64,000 nt of DNA from Cyanobium sp. WAJ14-Wanaka (GTDB lineage Bacteria > Cyanobacteriota > Cyanobacteriia > PCC-6307 > Cyanobiaceae): positions 62,001 to 126,000 of the forward strand of contig NZ_JAGQAZ010000003.1 of the NCBI RefSeq assembly GCF_024345375.1, given 5' to 3'. The notes under the pieces are model-generated. The model saw only the letters and a program-made list of their open reading frames with translations, did no database searches and was not told where the DNA came from. A program made the position numbers and the translations under genes. Every line of letters begins with the position of its first letter. Position 1 is the stretch's first letter. Shown piece by piece: positions 15,775 through 26,851 of this stretch.

Positions 15775-16388
15775 CGGGCCCGCAGGTCGTCCAAGCGGGC
15801 AACTGCTGAGTTAACGGTCTCCCTTACATAGGAATCCGTCGATTCGGCCCCCGCCAATTGGTACAGGCATGTGGCCACATCTGGATGGTCGATCCCGACC
15901 AGCGCGTTTACTGCCGCCACCGCCTGGGCCTCATTTTTTCCAAGGCAGACCTGAATTAGCAGGGGCACCGCCTGCTCCCCCACCTGGCCAAGGGCCATCA
16001 CTGCAGCGATGGCCACCACTGGAGATTCGTCGGCAAGGGCAGCCTCAAGGGCAGCCATTGCCTCAGGTGGAAAGGGTATGCCTCGGAAGTTTGAGGCGAC
16101 CTGGGCATAGGCCTTTACGCAGCTAGCCCGCACCGTGGCGTCGTGGCTGGCTTGAAACTTCTGCGCCAGGGGAACCATGGCCCGCTCCGCAAAGGCGCCA
16201 AGGGCCCGCACCGCTGCCCGGCGCCTCACCACATCTTCCTGATCCAGCAGCAGCAGCAGCCGGGGGAGTGCCGCATCCGCATGGTTGCGGACCATGGCCA
16301 AAAAAGCCTCTGTCTGCAAATAGGGATTGGGATGGCCGAGGTCCTCGAACAGCTGGTCAAGGTCGGTGGAACTCGCTGATTGCGCCAT
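15741..16388 (-). CDS. cpeZ: CpeZ, HEAT-repeat subunit of the phycoerythrin lyase
   Basis: 215 residues with HEAT repeats starting DLDQLFEDLGHPNPYLQTEA, then EDVVRRRAAVRALGAFAERA, ATVRASCVKAYAQVASNFRG, SPVVAIAAVMALGQVGEQAV and VAAVNALVGIDHPDVATCLY. Length and order are those of CpeZ, the partner of CpeY. Its position directly downstream of cpeBA is the same as in other phycoerythrin cyanobacteria. CpeZ acts with CpeY and may also stabilise folding of the beta subunit. It is separated from cpeA by a strong terminator, so part of its expression probably depends on read-through or its own promoter. Confidence 0.85.
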   Translation of the reverse strand: MAQSASSTDLDQLFEDLGHPNPYLQTEAFLAMVRNHADAALPRLLLLLDQEDVVRRRAAVRALGAFAERAMVPLAQKFQASHDATVRASCVKAYAQVASNFRGIPFPPEAMAALEAALADESPVVAIAAVMALGQVGEQAVPLLIQVCLGKNEAQAVAAVNALVGIDHPDVATCLYQLAGAESTDSYVRETVNSAVARLDDLRARQPAASPSASA

Positions 16389-16403
16389 CGGATCTGGGTC
16401 TGC

Positions 16404-16433
16404 AAAAAAAAAAGGGAGGTCCTAGGACCTCCC
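16404..16433 (-). terminator. intrinsic terminator between cpeA and cpeZ
   Basis: A perfect 20-base palindrome, GGGAGGTCCTAGGACCTCCC, is followed in the minus direction by ten T residues (ten A on the + strand). It lies 21 bases past the cpeA stop and 15 bases before the cpeZ start, so it should end most cpeBA transcripts. Confidence 0.9.
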
Positions 16434-16454
16434 CAACTCAGCTATCGAACAACC

Positions 16455-16994
<540 letters not shown>

Positions 16995-17002
16995 TCAGTC
17001 GC

Positions 17003-17922
<920 letters not shown>

Positions 17923-18138
17923 ATGAGTGATCCCAGCCTCCAGGAGCTTCTTGAATCGATCGAAGCCCTCACCACCTACCGGGATCGGCTGACCTCGGAC
18001 GTGAGGTCCATGGGGCAGCGGTTGAAGCTGCCGCAAAAGAAAGTGGACGACACCCTGGCTTCCCATGCTGAACTTCAGCGCATTGAGGAGGTGCTCGCCC
18101 AGCTGGTTAGCCAACGGGATGCCCCCCCAAGCCCCTAG
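17923..18138 (+). CDS. small coiled-coil-like conserved protein upstream of ho1
   Basis: 71 residues, MSDPSLQELLESIEALTTYR, then a helix with RMGQRL-like QRLKLPQKKVDDTLASHAEL and a Pro-rich end. Predicted all-helical and soluble. Codon choice and length are typical of small conserved picocyanobacterial proteins. It is divergent from cpeBA and precedes ho1 by 120 bases; that gap shows no gene or clear hairpin. Function unknown. Confidence 0.6.
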   Translation: MSDPSLQELLESIEALTTYRDRLTSDVRSMGQRLKLPQKKVDDTLASHAELQRIEEVLAQLVSQRDAPPSP

Positions 18139-18258
18139 GGATATGGACGGTGGGAGCCAGGGGCCATCGGGTTTTAAGGCCTGCGAACGGGAGGCCTGCT
18201 TCAGGGTTCGAGGCCAGTAAGTTCGAACTCTCCATCCCTGCCTTCGGCGCGAGCCCCC

Positions 18259-18972
18259 ATGTCTGTCGCCCTTGCCTCCCAGCTGCGAGAAGGCACCAAA
18301 AAGGCCCACACGATGGCGGAGAACACCGGCTTCGTGAGCTGTTTCCTCAAGGGCGTGGTCGATAAGGCCAGCTATCGCACCCTGGTGGCCGACCTCTACT
18401 TCGTTTACTCCGCCATGGAGGAGGAGTTCGCCAAGCTCAAGGACCACCCGGTGGTGGGTCCGGTGGGGTTTGTTGAGCTCAACCGCCGCGACAGCCTCGA
18501 GCAAGACCTCGCCTTCTATTTCGGAGCCGACTGGCGCACTGCGATCACAGCCACCCCCGGTGCCCAAAAATACGTCGCTCGCCTGCACCAGGTGGCAAAA
18601 GAAAGCCCCGAGCTTTTGGTGGGTCACCACTACACCCGCTACATCGGTGATCTCTCCGGCGGCCAGATCCTCAAGAACATTGCCCAGAAGGCGATGAACC
18701 TGGGTGAGCACGACGGCCTGCGCTTCTACGAATTCGATTCGATCCCCGACGAAAAGGGCTTTAAGGCCAACTACCGCACCGTGCTGGATGGCCTGCCGAT
18801 TGACCAGGCCATGGCCGATCGCATCGTGGAAGAGGCCAATGGCGCCTTCCACCTCAACATGGTGATGTTCCAAGAGCTTGAGGGCAACCTGATCGCCGCC
18901 ATCGGCAAGGTGCTATTTGGCTTCCTCACCCGCCGTCAGCGCTCCGGCAGCACTGAGGCCGTGCCCGCCTGA
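18259..18972 (+). CDS. ho1: heme oxygenase (HO1)
   Basis: 237-residue ferredoxin-dependent heme oxygenase that opens heme to biliverdin IX-alpha, the first step of bilin synthesis. The start MSVALASQLREGTKKAHTMA holds the proximal heme ligand (His in KKAHTMAE). The distal helix with the conserved GDLSGGQ motif (YIGDLSGGQILKN) is intact, as is the HHYTRYIGD segment. Length is normal. It heads a chain with the S-type lyase, pebA and pebB, so bilin synthesis and use are clustered. Confidence 0.95.
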   Translation: MSVALASQLREGTKKAHTMAENTGFVSCFLKGVVDKASYRTLVADLYFVYSAMEEEFAKLKDHPVVGPVGFVELNRRDSLEQDLAFYFGADWRTAITATPGAQKYVARLHQVAKESPELLVGHHYTRYIGDLSGGQILKNIAQKAMNLGEHDGLRFYEFDSIPDEKGFKANYRTVLDGLPIDQAMADRIVEEANGAFHLNMVMFQELEGNLIAAIGKVLFGFLTRRQRSGSTEAVPA

Positions 18973-18976
18973 ATCG

Positions 18977-19591
18977 ATGCTCAGCACACCACCCCTAACC
19001 ATGGCGGCTTTCTTGGCCGCCAGCGCCGGCACCTGGCTAACCCGCCGCGCCGTTCACCACCTAGACCATCAAGACGATGAGGCAGGAGATTCAAACCTGA
19101 CCATCGAGCCCTTCGACGCCTCTGATGCCGTGGTCCAGAGGGTCTGTGAAAGCCTGGACGTAGGTGCGGGTGAGGCGGCTGGGGGGGCGCGCTTTTGGTG
19201 GGAAAGCAACCTCAAGGAGGCAAGCCGCAGCGAAGACCAAGCTGCCGTGCTGGTTGATGTGGTGGATGCTCAGAACCCCCGCCGAGGCTTCCTATTGCGC
19301 GACAAGGGCTACATCGAAAAACAACCGGTCGTTAGCACCTATGTATTTGCCGAAGACGGCCTGCTCACGATCACGACCCGCTATGACACGAACATCGGCA
19401 TTGAACGCTGTTGGTTCGTCACGAATGACGTGAGGATTCGGGTCAGCAGCGTGCAGTTTCTTAATGGCGTCAGCATGACCACCTATTGCACCGAGCTTCG
19501 CTGCCCCAGTGGCGGCGATCTGGAGGCGATCAGGGCAGAGGCCCAAAGCCGATTCCCCGCTGCCAGCCAGCAACCATCCACCCCAGGCTAA
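18977..19591 (+). CDS. S-type bilin lyase (CpcS/CpeU group)
   Basis: 204-residue CpcS/CpeS-family protein, recognised by FLAASAGTWLTRRAVHHLDH near the N-terminus, GARFWWESNL, the strand pair VVSTYVFAEDGLLTITTRYD and the phrase IERCWFVTNDVRIRVSSVQF. It is clearly different from CpeS in the same region and carries an acidic insertion DHQDDEAGDSN. In other cyanobacteria this group attaches bilins to Cys82-type sites of beta subunits. Phycocyanin beta is the probable substrate, but I cannot separate CpcS from CpeU by eye. It starts four bases after ho1; an inner ATG eight codons later (MAAFLAAS) fits the family start equally well. Confidence 0.75.
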   Translation: MLSTPPLTMAAFLAASAGTWLTRRAVHHLDHQDDEAGDSNLTIEPFDASDAVVQRVCESLDVGAGEAAGGARFWWESNLKEASRSEDQAAVLVDVVDAQNPRRGFLLRDKGYIEKQPVVSTYVFAEDGLLTITTRYDTNIGIERCWFVTNDVRIRVSSVQFLNGVSMTTYCTELRCPSGGDLEAIRAEAQSRFPAASQQPSTPG

Positions 19592-21111
<1,520 letters not shown>

Positions 21112-22254
21112 ATGGCATCACCAAATGGCCCGATGCTGCGAATTGCCATCGTCGGTGCGGGCACTTCAGGCCTGCTACTAACCCTGATGCTCCAACGCCA
21201 GGGCCATCGGGTAAGCCTGTTTGAGCGGAGCTCTGCGCCCCGCGCCGAGGGTTGCGGGATTTTGCTGGTGGCTGCCGGGGTGCAGGCGGTGCTGGAGGCG
21301 GGTGTGCCGGGCCTTGTCGAAAACCTGATAGCCGCGGGTCAAAAGGTACAGACCTTCCACATACGCAACCTGGTGGGGAGGTCAATCAACTCCTCTCCAG
21401 CCGAGCAGCGTCCAGGAGAGCCACCCGGCCTTTTGATTCATCGCAGCGCCATTTTGAAGACCCTCTGGCAAGAGGTCGACCCTGACCTCTTCCATGGAAA
21501 TTGTGCCGTGGCCAATTGCCATCAGGATGAAACAGGTGTGAGCGTGGAATTCAGCGATGGCCGTAGCTGGCAGGGGGATTTGCTGATCGGCGCCGACGGC
21601 ATTTTTTCGCAGGTGGCCATGGTGGTGGCACCGGAAAGGCACCTCAATTACCTGGGTGATCGGGTGTGGCGTGGTGTGGTCGCCGACGACCACTTCTGCA
21701 CCAACGGCGATTTCTTTGTCTATGCAAGGGGCCGTGGCATCTACGCCAACTTTTTCGACCTGGGCCGCGATGAACAGGGCATAGCCCAAACCCATTGGGG
21801 TTTTTTCAACGAAGAAGACCTGCCAGCAGAGCGCAGTGAGCAACGCCGACTTCTGCAGGAACCAGTTCCCCCTGGGGCCCTGGCAAAACTTGCAGCCGAT
21901 GCTGCTGACCTGATCGCCAGCACCCCGGCAACCCGGGTGATCGCCAATTGGTCGTTCGACCTCGACCCCCTGCCGCGCCTAGCCATTGGCAGGATTGGCC
22001 TGATCGGCGATGCCGCCCACGCAATGAGCTCCTCCCAGGCCCGGGGCATGACAGCGGGGCTTGAGGATGCCCTGGTGATGGCCAGGGCCCTGGCATCTTT
22101 TCCCACAGACCCCTGCGCCGCCTTAGGTGCGTACCAGACAGAGCGACTGCCAGTGGTTCACAAATACCAGAATCAAAGTAGAGAAGTGAGCAATCGGGTT
22201 GGCCGCAGCCGTAGGCCGCAAAGTCAGCATCAAGCTCCCAGCTCTGCACCATGA
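21112..22254 (+). CDS. FAD-dependent monooxygenase-like protein in the bilin gene chain
   Basis: 380-residue flavoprotein of the UbiH/PHBH-like group. The dinucleotide-binding start is IAIVGAGTSGLLLTLMLQRQ, followed by the acidic FERSSAP. The second FAD motif is GDLLIGADGIFSQV (the DG motif) and the third is IGLIGDAAHAMSSSQARGMT (the GD motif), so all cofactor sites are intact. The C-terminus is a polar tail. The gene is coupled on both sides: no gap after pebB and an ATGA overlap with cpcE, which argues for a function in bilin or phycobiliprotein chemistry rather than a chance neighbour. The substrate is unknown. It is not a known bilin reductase or lyase. Confidence 0.85.
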   Translation: MASPNGPMLRIAIVGAGTSGLLLTLMLQRQGHRVSLFERSSAPRAEGCGILLVAAGVQAVLEAGVPGLVENLIAAGQKVQTFHIRNLVGRSINSSPAEQRPGEPPGLLIHRSAILKTLWQEVDPDLFHGNCAVANCHQDETGVSVEFSDGRSWQGDLLIGADGIFSQVAMVVAPERHLNYLGDRVWRGVVADDHFCTNGDFFVYARGRGIYANFFDLGRDEQGIAQTHWGFFNEEDLPAERSEQRRLLQEPVPPGALAKLAADAADLIASTPATRVIANWSFDLDPLPRLAIGRIGLIGDAAHAMSSSQARGMTAGLEDALVMARALASFPTDPCAALGAYQTERLPVVHKYQNQSREVSNRVGRSRRPQSQHQAPSSAP

Positions 22255-23096
22255 GAACCATGGCCGGCAATGCCTATCCTGATGCCGGGAACTCCACAGC
22301 AGGGGAACCGATCACGGAGGCCGAAGCCCTTAGGCGCCTGCTCCAAAGCGAAGACCATTCCCAGCAGTACTACGGAGCCTGGTGGCTGGGCCGGATGCGC
22401 AGCCAGCACCCGGAGGCCGTGCCCCTGCTTTGCCGAGCCCTAAACCAACGGCGTCCCAGGGATCCAGGTGCTGGGGTAGAGGAAAACGCCGTGGCCCGCA
22501 ATGCGGCCCGGGCCCTGGGCAAGTTGGCGCCCGCCGCCCTGGCGGCCATTCCCGACCTACTGGCCAGCCTTGAAGACCCAGACGATGGCCTGCGCGAGGC
22601 CGCAGCCCGGGCCCTAGGGGAACTGAAGGCCACCGAGGCCGTAGCCCCGATTTGCGCCCGGCTCGCCAGTGGACCAGAGCTGGCTGGGGGGCAAAGGGCT
22701 GATGGGCCCAGGCTGCAAGAACCCTGCGAGGCCCTGCTGGAGGCCCTGGGCGACATCGGCCTAGCCACACCAGAGGTGCTGGCGGTGGTGGAGCCCTTCA
22801 CGGGCCATGGGCGTCCCCTGATCCGCAGTGCCGCAGCCCGCACCCTGTTGCAGCTCGGCGGTGATGCCCAATGGAGCGAGCTCCTAATCGAGCTGCTGGA
22901 GCACCCCCAACTCCAGGTGCGGCGAGCTGCCCTGATGGACCTGGGGGCAACCGGCTGGAGGCCAGCCCTGGAGCCGATCTCGCGCACCCTGGCCGAAAAC
23001 AGCTTGAAATTAATGGCCCTACGCGGCCTGGTGGAGAAGGGCCAGGGTGAACCCGGCGAAACCGCCCTACTGGCCTGCATGGATTCCCTGCTGTGA
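22251..23096 (+). CDS. cpcE: phycocyanin alpha bilin lyase subunit CpcE
   Basis: 281-residue HEAT-repeat subunit of the E/F-type heterodimeric lyase. Typical CpcE parts are the N-terminal ALRRLLQSEDHSQQYYGAWW with LGRMRSQHPEAVPLLCRAL, then VARNAARALGKLAPAALAAI, DGLREAAARALGELKATEAV, LLEALGDIGLATPEVLAVV, and RSAAARTLLQLGGDAQW. With CpcF it attaches phycocyanobilin to Cys84 of CpcA. Order cpcE-cpcF with an overlapping GTG supports the call. Assignment to phycocyanin rather than R-phycocyanin (RpcE/RpcF) is by default. Confidence 0.82.
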   Translation: MRTMAGNAYPDAGNSTAGEPITEAEALRRLLQSEDHSQQYYGAWWLGRMRSQHPEAVPLLCRALNQRRPRDPGAGVEENAVARNAARALGKLAPAALAAIPDLLASLEDPDDGLREAAARALGELKATEAVAPICARLASGPELAGGQRADGPRLQEPCEALLEALGDIGLATPEVLAVVEPFTGHGRPLIRSAAARTLLQLGGDAQWSELLIELLEHPQLQVRRAALMDLGATGWRPALEPISRTLAENSLKLMALRGLVEKGQGEPGETALLACMDSLL

Positions 23097-23749
23097 GCGC
23101 CAGTCGTCCCGTGGGCCCGGATTTAGATGCGCTGATCAGGGCAGTGCGGAAAGCTGCCAGCAGCGAGGCCCTACTGCTGGCAACCCAGGAGCTGGCCAGC
23201 TGCGGCCAACCGGGGGCTGCCCCCACCCTGGTGGAGGTGCTCGGCTTCAACAATCCCGGAGCCGCCGTGGCCGCGGTGGACGGCCTAATTGGCCTGGGGC
23301 CGACAGCGGTAGAAGCCCTACTGCTGCTGGATCAACAAAACTATGGGGCCCGGGCCTGGGCGGTGCGGGCCCTGGCCGGCATCGGCGACGTGCGCGGGCT
23401 GGAATTGCTGCTGGATGCCCTTGGCAGCGATGTGGCCGCCAGTGTGCGCCGGGCCGCCGCCAAGGGCTTGGGCCAGCTGCAACTGGCTGAATTAGAAGCA
23501 CGGCGCCAGCAGGAGATCCGCTGCCTTTGCCTTGAAGCCCTGCTGGCAGCCTGTGGCGATGGGGAATGGGTGGTGCGCTACGCCGTGGTGGTGGGCCTCG
23601 AGGCCCTTGGAGCGGGCCTGGAGCTCGGCTCCGAGGGCCACGGCAAGTTGCTGGCGGGGCTGGGCGGGCTCCAACGGCCCAGCAATGAAAATCCCAAAGT
23701 GGTGCAGCTAAGGGCCAACCTGGCCCTCGAGCGCCTCCAATCCCCATGA
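23093..23749 (+). CDS. cpcF: phycocyanin alpha bilin lyase subunit CpcF
   Basis: 218-residue HEAT-repeat partner of CpcE. The family hallmark LLLDQQNYGARAWAVRALAG followed by IGDVRGLELLLDALGSDV is present, as are SVRRAAAKGLGQLQ and WVVRYAVVVGLEAL. The start is GTG and overlaps the cpcE stop by four bases. The stop in turn overlaps the ATG of the phosphatase gene, so the chain from pebA to the phosphatase is continuous. Confidence 0.85.
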   Translation: MSASRPVGPDLDALIRAVRKAASSEALLLATQELASCGQPGAAPTLVEVLGFNNPGAAVAAVDGLIGLGPTAVEALLLLDQQNYGARAWAVRALAGIGDVRGLELLLDALGSDVAASVRRAAAKGLGQLQLAELEARRQQEIRCLCLEALLAACGDGEWVVRYAVVVGLEALGAGLELGSEGHGKLLAGLGGLQRPSNENPKVVQLRANLALERLQSP

Positions 23750-24228
23750 CAGCTTCAGCCAAACCATCACTGCTGTTTGTCTGCCTGGGCAACATCTGCC
23801 GCTCCCCAGCCGCCGAGGGGGTGTTTCTGCACCTGAGCGAAAACCAGGGAACCGGCGATTGCTTTGAGGTCGACTCGGCCGGCACCGGGGGCTGGCATGT
23901 GGGCAAACCGGCCGATGGGCGGATGCGGAGCGCGGCCCAGGCCCGGGGGATTGAGCTGCCCAGCCGGGCCCGTCAGATCGAAATTGCGGACCTAAACCGC
24001 TTCGATTGGATCCTGACGATGGATTCGGACAACCTGGCCCATGTGCAGGCCATGGCCAAGCACCACGGGCAAGCCACGGCCAAAATCCTGCCGATCACCA
24101 GCTTTTGCAGTGGTTTTAGCGTCAGGGATGTGCCCGATCCCTACTACGGCGGCCCCGAGGGTTTCGAGCAAGTGCTCGACCTACTCGATGACGCCTGCAG
24201 GGGCCTCCTGGAGCACCTGGCCTCCTAA
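23746..24228 (+). CDS. low-molecular-weight protein tyrosine phosphatase
   Basis: 160-residue phosphatase of the LMW-PTP/Wzb family. The P-loop CX5R is at the N-terminus: LLFVCLGNICRSPAAEG. The general acid Asp is in VPDPYYGGPEGFEQVLDLLD, the DPYY(G) signature. It could act on phosphotyrosine proteins or on arginine-phosphate; the substrate is unknown. It overlaps cpcF by four bases and marks the right border of the rod region. It converges with the panC-cmk gene, also with a four-base overlap. Confidence 0.9.
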   Translation: MTASAKPSLLFVCLGNICRSPAAEGVFLHLSENQGTGDCFEVDSAGTGGWHVGKPADGRMRSAAQARGIELPSRARQIEIADLNRFDWILTMDSDNLAHVQAMAKHHGQATAKILPITSFCSGFSVRDVPDPYYGGPEGFEQVLDLLDDACRGLLEHLAS

Positions 24229-25802
24229 TGGGGGGCGGGCCAGGCCTCCTCGGGCACCCGATCACGGAACAGATCGACTAAGGCCTGGATCACCGCCCCG
24301 ATCTCCATACCGTCGGTAACCAGCTCAATCGCATCTGCGGCCTGGCACAGGGGCGCCACGGCGCGAGTGGAGTCGAGGTGGTCGCGCTCGGCGATCTGCT
24401 GCTCCAACTCCTCGAGGGGAGGCACCGCAAAGCCCCGCTGCTGGAGATCCGCCGCCCGCCGCCGGGCCCGTTCGGTGGTGGTGGCCGTTAGGAACACCTT
24501 CAATTCAGCGTCTGGGAAAACGGCGGTGCCGATATCGCGCCCCTCCGCCACCAAGCCCCCCCGCTGGCCCATGGCCTGTTGCTGGCTGGTAAGGGCTGCG
24601 CGCACGCAGCCATGGGCCGCCACCAGGGACACCTGGGCCGTAACTCCGGGGCTACGAATCGCATCCGTGACCTCATGGCCATTAATGCGCACCTGCTGCT
24701 CTCCGCCGGCCGCCGTAGTAAGCCGCAAATCCAAGTCCACCAGCAGGGGCGCCACCGCCTGGCCATCGGCTGGATCAACGCCCTGCTGCTGCACCCACCA
24801 GGTGAGGGCCCGGTACATCGATCCCGTGTCGAGATAAATCAGGCCCAAACGCTTGGCAAAAGCCTTGGTAACAGTGCTTTTGCCCGCCCCAGCGGGGCCA
24901 TCAATGGCAACGATCGGAGAGCGGCTCATCAGGAAGGTGTGGTCGATCAAACGGCTAGACCCACAGCGCACGGCGGCGGCCAAAAGGCCCACCCCCGCCA
25001 GGGCAGTCAGTGGCCTCAGGTTATGGGCCGACACCAACTCCACATACTCAACCGCCAGGCCCGCCGCCTCGAGCCGTTGGCGTACGCCGGCAATCAGGGA
25101 TTTCGCAGACAGTGGGTCTTTGGCTTGGGTCTGGTCCTGGGCCTTGATCGCCCCAGCTGCAGCCGCCAGGGCCCCTGGCAAGGCCCATGCCTGCTCCATT
25201 TGCCCAGGCTCGAGGTAGCGGTTGCGGGAACTGCAGGCCAGCCCGTGGTCTTCCCGCACGGTGGCGCAGCCCTCAATCCAAGCCTGGAAACCCAAGTCGG
25301 AAGCCACCCGCCGCAGGATTATCAGCTGCTGCCAATCCTTTTCCCCCATCACCAACCGATCGGGCCGCACAAGCTGCAAAAGCCGAGTAACAACAGTGGC
25401 CACGCCGTTGAAGTGGCCGGGGCGACTGCGGCCACAAAGAACCTCCTGCAGGCTGGCCGCCGGCTGAATCGCCGTGAGCTCCTCCACGCCTTTGGGATAG
25501 ATCTCAGCCACCGAGGGGGCAAAAACTGCAGCCACACACCCCTGCTCAGCCACCGCCAAATCGGCCGCCAGATCCCTGGGATAGCGGCTGAAATCCTCGC
25601 CAGGACCAAATTGGCTGGGATTTACAAAGATGCTGGCAAGCACCGCTGGCTGGCCAGCGCCCCGCAGCTCGGTGGCCCTGCAAAAGAGCCGTAGGTGGCC
25701 TTGGTGCAGCGCCCCCATCGTGGGCACGAAATGCACGGGCCCAGGCTGTTGCTGCCGCCAGAGGGCCAGGTCACTGCAACTTTGAAGAAGCTGGAGAGCC
25801 AA
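24225..25802 (-). CDS. panC-cmk: bifunctional pantothenate synthetase / cytidylate kinase
   Basis: 525-residue fusion typical of cyanobacteria. Residues about 1-285 are PanC: VHFVPTMGALHQGHLRL (HIGH-like site), SIFVNPSQFGPGEDFSRYPR, YPKGVEELT, RPGHFNGVATVVTRLL and VMGEKDWQQL; this domain makes pantothenate from pantoate and beta-alanine. Residues about 290-525 are cytidylate kinase: VAIDGPAGAGKSTV (P-loop), GLIYLDTGSMYRALTWW, GLVAEGRDIGTAVFPDAELK and the LxTERARRRAADL lid. Both active sites look intact. The fusion ties coenzyme A and nucleotide metabolism for no known reason. Confidence 0.95.
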   Translation of the reverse strand: MALQLLQSCSDLALWRQQQPGPVHFVPTMGALHQGHLRLFCRATELRGAGQPAVLASIFVNPSQFGPGEDFSRYPRDLAADLAVAEQGCVAAVFAPSVAEIYPKGVEELTAIQPAASLQEVLCGRSRPGHFNGVATVVTRLLQLVRPDRLVMGEKDWQQLIILRRVASDLGFQAWIEGCATVREDHGLACSSRNRYLEPGQMEQAWALPGALAAAAGAIKAQDQTQAKDPLSAKSLIAGVRQRLEAAGLAVEYVELVSAHNLRPLTALAGVGLLAAAVRCGSSRLIDHTFLMSRSPIVAIDGPAGAGKSTVTKAFAKRLGLIYLDTGSMYRALTWWVQQQGVDPADGQAVAPLLVDLDLRLTTAAGGEQQVRINGHEVTDAIRSPGVTAQVSLVAAHGCVRAALTSQQQAMGQRGGLVAEGRDIGTAVFPDAELKVFLTATTTERARRRAADLQQRGFAVPPLEELEQQIAERDHLDSTRAVAPLCQAADAIELVTDGMEIGAVIQALVDLFRDRVPEEAWPAPH

Positions 25803-25818
25803 GGCGGATCAATCCAAA

Positions 25819-25850
25819 CAAAAACCCACCCGCCAGATTGGCGGATGGGT
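25819..25850 (-). terminator. intrinsic terminator after rlpA
   Basis: Reading the minus strand, ACCCATCCGCCA pairs with TGGCGGGTGGGT around a three-base loop (one mismatch) and is followed by TTTTTG. It lies 15 bases past the rlpA-like stop and before the panC-cmk start, so it separates the two transcripts. Confidence 0.85.
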
Positions 25851-25864
25851 CGCGGTGACTCGAT

Positions 25865-26395
25865 TTACTGGATCACTTCGAGCTTGACGGGAGCCAGGCC
25901 GCTGGCGGTAAGGCCGAGCTGGTTGGCTGCCCCATGGGCAATGTCAATAACGCGGTTGCCATGGAAGGGTCCGCGGTCATTGATGCGAACCATCGCCGTT
26001 TTGCCGTTAGCCATGTTGGTGACACGCACCTTGGTGCCGAAGGGCAAGGAACGGTGGGCGGCGGTGAAGGTTCCGGGACGGAGCACTTCACCGCTGGAGG
26101 TGCGGTTGCCGTAGAGGCCAGGTCCATACCAGCTGGCTTGGCCTTGGAAGGCCCTGATGACCTTGGCGGTGGGAATGGCGAGGGGAGCAATCGGCAACTC
26201 AGGACCCAACTGGATTAGGGGATCTTCTGAACTGGCATTGCCACCGGCCTCGCGGATAGCGACCTCGGTGCTGGGACTTGCTGTCTGAAGCTCACCGAAT
26301 TGGGTGGAAGCTCTGCTCGATTCGGCCAATGCGGGAACAAGGGCGCTACCAGAGAGAGACAGGGCAAGGGCCCCTAGGAAGAAGGTGCGACGCAT
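25865..26395 (-). CDS. rlpA: RlpA-like double-psi beta-barrel secreted protein
   Basis: 176 residues with a signal peptide (MRRTFFLGALALSLSGSALV, cleavage after ALA near residue 24). Residues about 85-176 form the RlpA-type double-psi barrel: QASWYGPGLYGNRTSSGEVL, TAAHRSLPFGTKVRVTN and VRINDRGPFHGNRVIDI, including the catalytic-type Asp. RlpA proteins are septal lytic transglycosylases or wall-binding proteins. There is no SPOR domain, as is common in cyanobacteria. It acts in the periplasm on peptidoglycan. Confidence 0.9.
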   Translation of the reverse strand: MRRTFFLGALALSLSGSALVPALAESSRASTQFGELQTASPSTEVAIREAGGNASSEDPLIQLGPELPIAPLAIPTAKVIRAFQGQASWYGPGLYGNRTSSGEVLRPGTFTAAHRSLPFGTKVRVTNMANGKTAMVRINDRGPFHGNRVIDIAHGAANQLGLTASGLAPVKLEVIQ

Positions 26396-26851
26396 AACAA
26401 ACGAAACCCGCCGCCTTAAGGGGCAGCAACCACAAGCGAATTAGTGGTTCATCAGCGTTGGATTTGCTTGTCAGCCAAAACCAAGAATTGAAAAACCCAA
26501 ATGGGAGTTCCTCAAAATCGTGGCGGGTTTGAGAAGCGAATTCGCCGGTGGAGTTCCTATCTCGAATTAACAACCCCGGAAACCTATCCGCCTTTCCGAA
26601 GGCTTTTGGTGCAGTTAGCCACCATCATCTTTGATCAGCAATCACTATCGAACCGCCCCAGCCCAGGCCCTACCTGGGCTTCCGGGCAGCCCGCAAGCCC
26701 CTGGCGATCAGCGAGGCAAATCACTGACATAAGTCCAGCTGATCGTCAATTGTGCCAATCGCCGGGTCGTCCACGGCCAGTGGCCGGAAACTGGCGTTGG
26801 CCAGCCCCGGCATTGGAGGATCTCCAAAGCAGTTACCAGAGCGCCTTCTCG
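26396..26851. other. intergenic region between rlpA and purM
   Basis: 456 bases between divergent genes. Open frames here have no homology pattern I recognise, and the long frame running into purM is only its upstream extension. It presumably carries both promoters. AT-rich parts lie near the rlpA side (AACCAAGAATTGAAAAACCC). No hairpin or tRNA was found. Confidence 0.4.

Noticed and set aside
18139-18258. Possible RNA in the gap before ho1
   Set aside because: Some short inverted matches, but no cloverleaf and no stable hairpin with T run.
24579-25694. Long + strand open frame of 371 codons
   Set aside because: It lies opposite panC-cmk, whose both domains are clear; it is a shadow frame of GC-rich DNA.
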